Assembly: GCA_049301135.1 (NCBI GenBank) | Contig: JBAQKP010000281.1 | Span: 1-11,801 of the forward strand | Reading direction: 5' to 3' | Length of the DNA stretch: 11,801 nucleotides | DNA from: JAYXXU01 sp049301135 | Lineage (GTDB): Bacteria > Pseudomonadota > Gammaproteobacteria > Pseudomonadales > Moraxellaceae | Translations under genes and position numbers: made by a program | Shown: one piece after another, positions 7,252 through 11,801 of the stretch | Layout: each line of letters begins with the position of its first letter | How positions within the stretch are numbered: the stretch's first letter is position 1 | Notes under the pieces: model-generated | Databases searched by the model: none | Told to the model about the DNA's origin: nothing | What the model saw: only the letters and a program-made list of their open reading frames with translations

Positions 7252-8022
7252 ATGTCGAATAAGTTGAAAGGTAAGCGAATTATTATTACCGGCGCGTCCA
7301 GTGGGATCGGTGAGGCGTTGGCCATCGAATGTGCGCGGCGTGGTATGCACCTTGGATTAGTTGCACGGCGTGAGGATTGCTTGCATCGGCTGGCCGAGCG
7401 TTTGCGCCCCAGCGGTGTGCAGATCGAGACGGCGATTTTGGATGTGACCGACACGGATCAAGTCACACCGATTTTGTCGGGTCTGGCCGATTTATTGGGC
7501 GGTGTCGATATCGTGGTCGCCAATGCGGGCATTCTGAAAAGCCGTAAGGCCGGTGATGGTCGGCTGCATCGCGATCAGCAGGTGTTTCAGACCAATGTGA
7601 TCGGCGCGATTGCGACCAGTGAAGCGGCAATTCAATTGTTCCGCCTACAAGGACGCGGTGGTCAGATCGCGGTGACCTCGTCGTATTCGGCGTTTTTGCC
7701 ACTGCCGATGGCGGCGGCATATTCGGCCAGTAAAGCGGCGGTCACCAGTTATTTTAATGCGATTCGTGCGCCGCTACTGCGTGAAAATATCCGTGTCACC
7801 GTACTGCATCCGAGCTTTGTCAAAACCGATATGTTAGATGGGTTTGAGACGCGTGGCTTGCCGATTGTGGCACGCGCCGATGAGATGGCAACTGCGATGA
7901 TGGATGCGATTGCCCGCGAGCAGCATAATCCGATCTTGCCGAAGCAACCGTGGGGCATGTTGTATCAAGCCCAGAAACTGATGCCAAATCGGTTGATTTT
8001 AGAGTTACAAAAACGTATGTAA
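7252..8022 (+). CDS. Classical short-chain dehydrogenase/reductase (SDR)
   Basis: An NAD(P)-dependent oxidoreductase of 256 residues, the usual length of classical SDRs; it would reduce or oxidise a carbonyl/alcohol in the cytoplasm, but the substrate cannot be told. All the hallmarks are present: TGASSGIG at 13-20 for the cofactor pyrophosphate, D64 after beta-4's start, NAG at 91-93, N115, and the catalytic S144, Y157 and K161 (YSASK). R39-R40 after the second strand favour NADP(H) over NAD(H). PSFVKTDM (about 187-194) follows the usual P-G-x-V-x-T pattern, with Ser in place of Gly. The ATG at 7252 has GGAGGA at 7237-7242, 9 bases upstream. The C-terminal region (about 230-256) is moderately hydrophobic and basic, and could touch the membrane. 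The gene stands alone, divergent from the HopJ-domain gene and closed by a terminator. Confidence 0.94.
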   Translation: MSNKLKGKRIIITGASSGIGEALAIECARRGMHLGLVARREDCLHRLAERLRPSGVQIETAILDVTDTDQVTPILSGLADLLGGVDIVVANAGILKSRKAGDGRLHRDQQVFQTNVIGAIATSEAAIQLFRLQGRGGQIAVTSSYSAFLPLPMAAAYSASKAAVTSYFNAIRAPLLRENIRVTVLHPSFVKTDMLDGFETRGLPIVARADEMATAMMDAIAREQHNPILPKQPWGMLYQAQKLMPNRLILELQKRM

Positions 8023-8039
8023 GATTTTTATTTTTTAAC

Positions 8040-8072
8040 AAAAAACGCCTGACATGATCAGGCGTTTTTTTT
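8040..8072. terminator. Strong bidirectional intrinsic terminator
   Basis: A 13-bp perfect stem, AAAAAACGCCTGA (8040-8052) with TCAGGCGTTTTTT (8058-8070), closes on a 5-base CATGA loop and ends in eight T's (8065-8072). The matching A-run gives a U-tract on the other strand as well. It separates the convergent reductase (plus) and choice-of-anchor I (minus) genes. Confidence 0.93.
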
Positions 8073-8087
8073 GTGGCTGACAGTGGT

Positions 8088-9905
8088 TTAGAAGGTTTGG
8101 TTAATCTGGAAAATCGCAGTTGTTCCACTGACTTCATTGGCCATCATCAACAATGGCTTGCCATTTGGCGAGTCTTTGGCAGAGATAAAGTGAAGACCTT
8201 CAGCACCTAGATCGCCTGCTGCCGGTGATTCCAGATCGGTTGCACTAAAGTCACGCGGGTTGATGTATTGCACAAACACCGGCTGCGTTGGGCTGCTGAC
8301 GTCGTACACCATCACACCACCGATGCGCTCTAAGCCAATAAAGGCAAAGGTTTTGCTGCCGAGTTTGCCGACCGCGATGCCTTCGGGTTCTGGCCCTTTG
8401 TTATCGCTGCGGTCGTCAAGGGCAGTTTCTTCGTGGTTAGAGTTGAAGTGAGCGGGAAACAGCTCTTTTACTTTTTGTTCAAAATGATCAGCGGAATCCC
8501 AGACCCGTTTGCCAGCATCATCCCAGATCGAGAATGAACGCGCGCCAAAGCTATAGAGTTGGTCATATACCAAATTGCCGCGTGGGCTGAGTTTGGGTGA
8601 GCCATCGGCATTTTTTTGGTAACCTTCTGTCCACGTGATGGTCAGGCGACCCAGTTGTGCGTCGCTGCGACAGTCACCCGCTGCACCGTCAGCAGTTGCG
8701 CCACAGTAGGCAAAGGTGGCTGGATTGAGTTCAGCACCTTTGGCCAGTGCACGCAGCTGTGGTGGTAGATCATCACCTTTGCGGCGGTCGAAGCCGTTTG
8801 GATGGGTCAGGTGATTGACACGGAATTCTTCAACGAAGCCTTTACTCGCATCGCCATCCCAGTAGGCTTGGTTGTTTTCACCCCATGCCCGTGCATCGCC
8901 TTCGTTGGCGGTGACAATATAAGTCTTGCCGGAAACGTTATAGCTGGCGATGGAATCAGGCATATACAGGCCACGTACACCTGCCCAACGCTGGATATTG
9001 ATGAAAGCTTCACCTTCGTTGCTATCACGATCACTCACATCCATGCCGTTGCCAGCAAGCCCATGATCTTTAAAGCCTAACGGTAGAATGTCGGTGATTT
9101 TTGCGGTGGCAATGTCGAGTTTGGCCAGCGCATTGTTTTCTTGTAGGGCAACCCAAGCGGTTTTGCCATCTTCTGAAACGGTAATATATTCCGGCTCAAA
9201 ATCTTTGGCGGCGCTGGCGTTTGGCCCGAAGATACGAACGCCTTTGGCGCGCAATTCGTTTTCTTTGCCATTATATTCGCGGAAATTGGCCGTACGGACA
9301 CTGGGCTTACTGATGTCTGTAATATTAATCACGCTGACCGAGCCTTCAGGGTCGATCTGATAATCATCTGATGGTTCGGCTTCGTTGGCAACCAAGACGG
9401 TTTTACCATCGGGACTAAACGTTAGCATGTCGGGTAGTGCCCCAACCCCAATGCTGCTGATCAGGCTGAGATCACTGGCTTTATAAAAACCAACAAAACC
9501 ATTGCTGGTCTTCGGTGACGATTCAATCGCGACGGCCACGATCCCATTTTTGACTGCGACACTATTGACGATTGCATTAGCGGCGATGGCTGTCGCATCA
9601 AGGCTACGAATAAATTTTGGTGCGGCAGGATTGCTCAGGTCGAGGACATCAATGACGCCTTTTTGTGCATTAACAATAAAACCGCGCTTGCTGGCTGGAT
9701 CAAACGCTGGAATCTCTGCGGCACTGGCCGCAAATACGCCAGTTGCAAAGCCACCGATCTTCTCGAGGCTAATGGTTTTTGGGGTTGGTTCAACCACAAC
9801 CGGCGCGACACTTGCCGTGTCATCATCGTTATCGCTACAGGCAGTCAGCAATACGCTGGCACTCAGCATGGCGGCTACAAGTGCGCTATAAGCGGGCAGT
9901 TTCAT
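8088..9905 (-). CDS. Choice-of-anchor I family beta-propeller-like lipoprotein
   Basis: A large exported protein of 605 residues, related to proteins often labelled choice-of-anchor I or 'alkaline phosphatase-like' surface proteins; no enzymatic activity is established and I see no phosphatase active-site motif. The signal peptide ends in the lipobox L20-T21-A22-C23; Ser at +2 after Cys suggests outer-membrane sorting, and an acidic SDNDDD linker follows. The body contains YVTN-like propeller blades: LPDMLTFSPDGKTVLVANEA (about 155-175), EPEYITVSEDGKTAWVALQE (about 238-258) and EPEGIAVGKLGSKTFAFIGL (about 505-525), alternating with strands such as YIVTANEGDAR and GVMVYDVSSPTQP. Two cysteines about ten residues apart near 400-412 could form a disulfide. 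I use the ATG at 9905, with GAAGGA (complement of 9914-9919) 8 bases upstream, rather than a TTG two codons earlier. It lies 130 bp downstream of the ABC1 kinase gene on the same strand. Confidence 0.88.
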   Translation of the reverse strand: MKLPAYSALVAAMLSASVLLTACSDNDDDTASVAPVVVEPTPKTISLEKIGGFATGVFAASAAEIPAFDPASKRGFIVNAQKGVIDVLDLSNPAAPKFIRSLDATAIAANAIVNSVAVKNGIVAVAIESSPKTSNGFVGFYKASDLSLISSIGVGALPDMLTFSPDGKTVLVANEAEPSDDYQIDPEGSVSVINITDISKPSVRTANFREYNGKENELRAKGVRIFGPNASAAKDFEPEYITVSEDGKTAWVALQENNALAKLDIATAKITDILPLGFKDHGLAGNGMDVSDRDSNEGEAFINIQRWAGVRGLYMPDSIASYNVSGKTYIVTANEGDARAWGENNQAYWDGDASKGFVEEFRVNHLTHPNGFDRRKGDDLPPQLRALAKGAELNPATFAYCGATADGAAGDCRSDAQLGRLTITWTEGYQKNADGSPKLSPRGNLVYDQLYSFGARSFSIWDDAGKRVWDSADHFEQKVKELFPAHFNSNHEETALDDRSDNKGPEPEGIAVGKLGSKTFAFIGLERIGGVMVYDVSSPTQPVFVQYINPRDFSATDLESPAAGDLGAEGLHFISAKDSPNGKPLLMMANEVSGTTAIFQINQTF

Positions 9906-9913
9906 ACGCAAAG

Positions 9914-9919
9914 TCCTTC
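9914..9919 (-). promoter_or_regulatory. Ribosome binding site deciding the choice-of-anchor I start
   Basis: GAAGGA on the minus strand stands 8 bases before the ATG at 9905. For the alternative TTG at 9911 the spacing would be only 2 bases, so the ATG is preferred. Confidence 0.75.
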
Positions 9920-9941
9920 GTCTTTTAAAGCAAGAGTCAAT

Positions 9942-9959
9942 CGGGGCAAGCTAGCCCCG
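9942..9959. other. GC-rich hairpin without T-run, between kinase and choice-of-anchor I genes
   Basis: CGGGGC (9942-9947) pairs with GCCCCG (9954-9959) around the 6-base AAGCTA. Neither strand has a T-run after it, unlike the two clear terminators in this window. It lies 37-54 bases before the choice-of-anchor I start, so it would fall in that gene's leader or in a kinase read-through transcript. It could be an operator, a weak terminator/attenuator or an mRNA-protecting stem. In the rest of 9906-10035 I see only a ribosome site and a weak PHO-box-like stretch at 9977-9994. Confidence 0.45.
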
Positions 9960-10035
9960 TAGACTGCAAAACTCAAATGACAGTGCGATGATGAAGAGGT
10001 GACGCTTTGATGACGGCCAGTTGGTTCGCTGAGGA

Positions 10036-11328
10036 TTAGCTACTGACAATCCGCTGAATTTTGGGCTGAAAGTTATCGAATACTTTCAGCGCGACCATAT
10101 TCCAATAATGTCCAGACACTGCGCGATTGATCATCATGGTATCGGCGGATGGTTGAAAACTGTCCCAGTATTTCAGTGAGTGACGGGCTTTTTCGATGGT
10201 CTGGTGATGTACTTGGCTTGCGCCAAAATCAAATGGCTGCGACAGCGGTGGCAGCAGAACATCAATCCATTCTAAATAAAAATCGGCGGGAATCTGACCC
10301 GTCTGGTTACGCACTTTCAGGGTGCGCAATTGCGCCTCAAGCTCCGGCACGTTGCGGTCTTGCGCGGCAGTCAACAAGGTCTTGTAGGTCTGGACGATCT
10401 CCAGCGGCAACTCTTTAATGCAGCCAAAGTCATACACCACCACCGAACCGTCTGGCCGAAAGGCAAAATTACCCGGATGCGGGTCGCAGTGAAAGCTGTT
10501 CAGATAAAAAATCTGCTGACTGATCATGTCAAACAGCCGATTGCCGATCTCGTTACGGATCTCTGGCGACCATGTCCCTGCTGTGGCAATCGAGTCGCCC
10601 ATTTCTTCGCTCAAGGTCAGCACCCGACGGGTCGAGTATTCGGGATAGACTTTTGGGATCACCAGCTTGGAATCCAGCGCGGCATGAAACGCGCTAAACA
10701 CCTGCAAGCTGTGTGCTTCGCGGGTGTAGTCGAGTTCGGCGTGTAGGCTGTCGCGGATTTCGTTAAACAATTCTTCTTGCAGTTTTTTGTCGATTTTGAG
10801 CACGCCAGCGAGTTTTAAGGCGAGACGGATTTGTTTGAGGTCACTGTCACAGGATTCATCGACACCGGCATATTGCACCTTGACCACCACCGGCTGACCG
10901 TCGGGCAATACGGCGCGATGCACCTGACCGATGGAAGCAGCGGCAAACGGCGTTTCTTCAATCGACTGAAAAATCTGTGCCAGTGGTTTGCCAAGCTCGC
11001 GTTCGATTTGTTTTTGGATACTGCTAAACGGTGCAGCAGGCGCTTCGCGCTGCAATTTGGTCATTGCTTGGGCGATTTCGGGTGGAAAAATATCTTGGTA
11101 TTGCGAGGCGATTTGGCCGATTTTCATCGCCGCGCCTTTCATTTCGCCCAGTGTGTCAGCGATTTGCGCGCCGATGGTTTCGAACAGTTCACGCCGTTGT
11201 TGTTGCTTTTTTTCTTCACTGGCGTTGATTGATTTGATCGAGTTCGACACGGCTTTGCCGGCAATACTGGCGGTCATGCCAGCCAGTTTCATAAAACGAC
11301 GACTCGGTGTACTTGCGCGATCTGACAC
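10036..11328 (-). CDS. ABC1/AarF/UbiB-family atypical protein kinase-like protein
   Basis: A 430-residue member of the ABC1 (ADCK/UbiB) atypical kinase family; members support ubiquinone synthesis or other lipid/isoprenoid processes, but this one's client is unknown. The family landmarks are in order: a basic N-terminal helix, the ABC1-specific KIGQ motif at 69-72, the Ala-rich nucleotide loop AAASIGQVHRA (129-139) that replaces the usual Gly-rich loop, the ATP-anchoring K150 in VVVKVQY, the catalytic loop HCDPHPGN (280-287) with D282 and N287, and DFG at 300-302. True UbiB is longer (about 540 residues) and ends in membrane helices; this one ends soluble, so I do not call it ubiB. The start is a GTG at 11328, supported by AGGAG (complement of 11336-11340) 7 bases upstream. 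It lies 86 bp after the MATE gene on the same strand and may be co-transcribed with it. Confidence 0.92.
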   Translation of the reverse strand: MSDRASTPSRRFMKLAGMTASIAGKAVSNSIKSINASEEKKQQQRRELFETIGAQIADTLGEMKGAAMKIGQIASQYQDIFPPEIAQAMTKLQREAPAAPFSSIQKQIERELGKPLAQIFQSIEETPFAAASIGQVHRAVLPDGQPVVVKVQYAGVDESCDSDLKQIRLALKLAGVLKIDKKLQEELFNEIRDSLHAELDYTREAHSLQVFSAFHAALDSKLVIPKVYPEYSTRRVLTLSEEMGDSIATAGTWSPEIRNEIGNRLFDMISQQIFYLNSFHCDPHPGNFAFRPDGSVVVYDFGCIKELPLEIVQTYKTLLTAAQDRNVPELEAQLRTLKVRNQTGQIPADFYLEWIDVLLPPLSQPFDFGASQVHHQTIEKARHSLKYWDSFQPSADTMMINRAVSGHYWNMVALKVFDNFQPKIQRIVSS

Positions 11329-11335
11329 AACAGGA

Positions 11336-11340
11336 CTCCT
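11336..11340 (-). promoter_or_regulatory. Ribosome binding site supporting a GTG start
   Basis: AGGAG on the minus strand lies 7 bases before the GTG at 11328, a full-strength site. It supports GTG initiation of the ABC1-family gene; the next in-frame ATG would drop 12 residues and has no comparable site. The surrounding gap 11329-11414 has no terminator between the MATE and kinase genes. Confidence 0.8.
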
Positions 11341-11414
11341 CGGTGCAATCTATTTCACAGGCAGTGCGCTGCTCACGCAGTCTGGCACGCCAGCCACATC
11401 AATACCATGACAGA

Positions 11415-11801
11415 TCAGTCTTGTCGCAGTGGTGTTTTGTGCAGATTCATCAACTGCGACGCACTCATCTGCTGCTGCCGCCAGTGTAGTCGCCACGACA
11501 ACAAGATTGCAGCCAGACCCAAACCCAGCACCAAGCCCGCCCAAAATCCCGCCGCGCCGTAGTGCAGCACCCGCGACCAGTAGATGCCAAGCGGCAAGGC
11601 GACTAACCAATAACAAAACAGGGTAATCCACATGGTGGTCTGGGTATCTTGTAGGCCGCGTAACATGCCGGCAGCCGTCACCTGCCACGCATCGACCAAC
11701 TGATAGGCCAACGCAAACAACAATAAATACATGGCCAACGCCTGCACTTCAAGATCATTGCTGTAGGCGCGTGCCATATCCGCCCGAAACAGCGCAATCA
11801 G
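11415..11801 (-). CDS. MATE-family (NorM-like) multidrug efflux transporter, C-terminal part; 5' end cut by window
   Basis: The last 128 residues of an inner-membrane multidrug/cation antiporter. The frame is open to the window edge, so the methionine encoded at 11775-11777 is internal; full proteins have about 450 residues and 12 helices. Three hydrophobic segments are seen (about 20-43, 55-76 and 84-103 of the fragment), matching the last membrane helices. The motif DAWQVTAAGMLRGLQDTQTT (37-56) is the NorM-type QxxxxGxLRGxxDT sequence between helices, and a preceding LFRADMARAYSNDLEVQALA resembles the F-x-x-D-x-x-V loop. The end is a polar, Gln-rich tail (WRQQQMSASQLMNLHK). It is upstream of, and in line with, the ABC1-family kinase gene. 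The family is firm; substrate (quinolones, cationic dyes) and coupling ion (Na+ or H+) cannot be read here. Confidence 0.9.
   Translation of the reverse strand: MIALFRADMARAYSNDLEVQALAMYLLLFALAYQLVDAWQVTAAGMLRGLQDTQTTMWITLFCYWLVALPLGIYWSRVLHYGAAGFWAGLVLGLGLAAILLSWRLHWRQQQMSASQLMNLHKTPLRQD

Noticed and set aside
10330..10746. Plus-strand open frame of 138 codons inside the ABC1-family gene
   Set aside because: It is antisense to the catalytic-loop region, whose protein motifs are fully conserved on the minus strand.
10036..11328. Naming the kinase-like gene ubiB
   Set aside because: It is about 110 residues shorter than UbiB, lacks the C-terminal membrane helices, and is not beside ubiE or ubiJ.
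11329..11414. Short inverted repeat CTGGC-GT-GCCAG between the MATE and kinase genes
   Set aside because: The 2-base centre cannot form an RNA loop without opening the stem, no T-run follows, and no convincing promoter elements adjoin it.
1..11801. CRISPR array, DNA uptake-signal repeats, mobile element or toxin-antitoxin pair
   Set aside because: No regularly spaced repeats, no Neisseria or Haemophilus uptake motifs, no transposase, integrase or paired small genes were found; GCCGGT-rich words recur only through codon bias.

Overview
This window looks like ordinary chromosome of a moderately GC-rich Gram-negative bacterium. The tripartite efflux genes, two outer-membrane-type lipoprotein signals and good Shine-Dalgarno sites all fit a proteobacterium. 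The protein families (TriC-like RND pump, PP_4765-type flavoprotein, HopJ-domain protein, NorM-like MATE transporter) point to Gammaproteobacteria, perhaps the Pseudomonadales/Moraxellaceae side. That placement is inferred from family resemblance alone. I see no tRNA, rRNA, insertion sequence, integrase, phage gene or CRISPR array.

Plus-strand block, 1-6604. A tripartite drug-efflux operon runs in the order outer-membrane channel (5' end cut by the window), periplasmic adaptor lipoprotein, RND inner-membrane pump. The genes are packed tightly: a 2-base gap, then an ATGA stop/start overlap. Together they should form one envelope-spanning, proton-driven exporter. Nine bases after the only TATAAT-like promoter element in the block, and 24 bases after the pump's stop codon, comes a gene for a PP_4765/HI0933-type FAD-binding protein of unknown substrate.

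Central block, 6605-8087. A HopJ-domain protein (minus strand) ends against the flavoprotein gene, with a bidirectional terminator between them. Its start faces away from a plus-strand short-chain dehydrogenase/reductase across a 148-bp divergent spacer. That spacer carries a perfect 6+6 inverted repeat and a cluster of CTAGT direct repeats, which are plausible operators. A second strong bidirectional terminator follows the reductase.

Minus-strand block, 8088-11801. Reading in the direction of transcription: a NorM-type MATE multidrug transporter (5' end outside the window), an ABC1/AarF/UbiB-like atypical kinase with a GTG start, and a large 'choice-of-anchor I' beta-propeller-like protein made as a lipoprotein. 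The last two are separated by 130 bp holding a GC-rich hairpin with no T-run. No intergenic stretch exceeds 150 bp.

I did not find a clearly new multi-gene system. The most worthwhile oddities are the lipoprotein form of the choice-of-anchor I protein, the soluble ABC1 kinase beside a MATE pump, the operator-like symmetry in the divergent spacer, the arginine in the pump's proton-relay position, and the pentapeptide-repeat extension at the pump's N-terminus.
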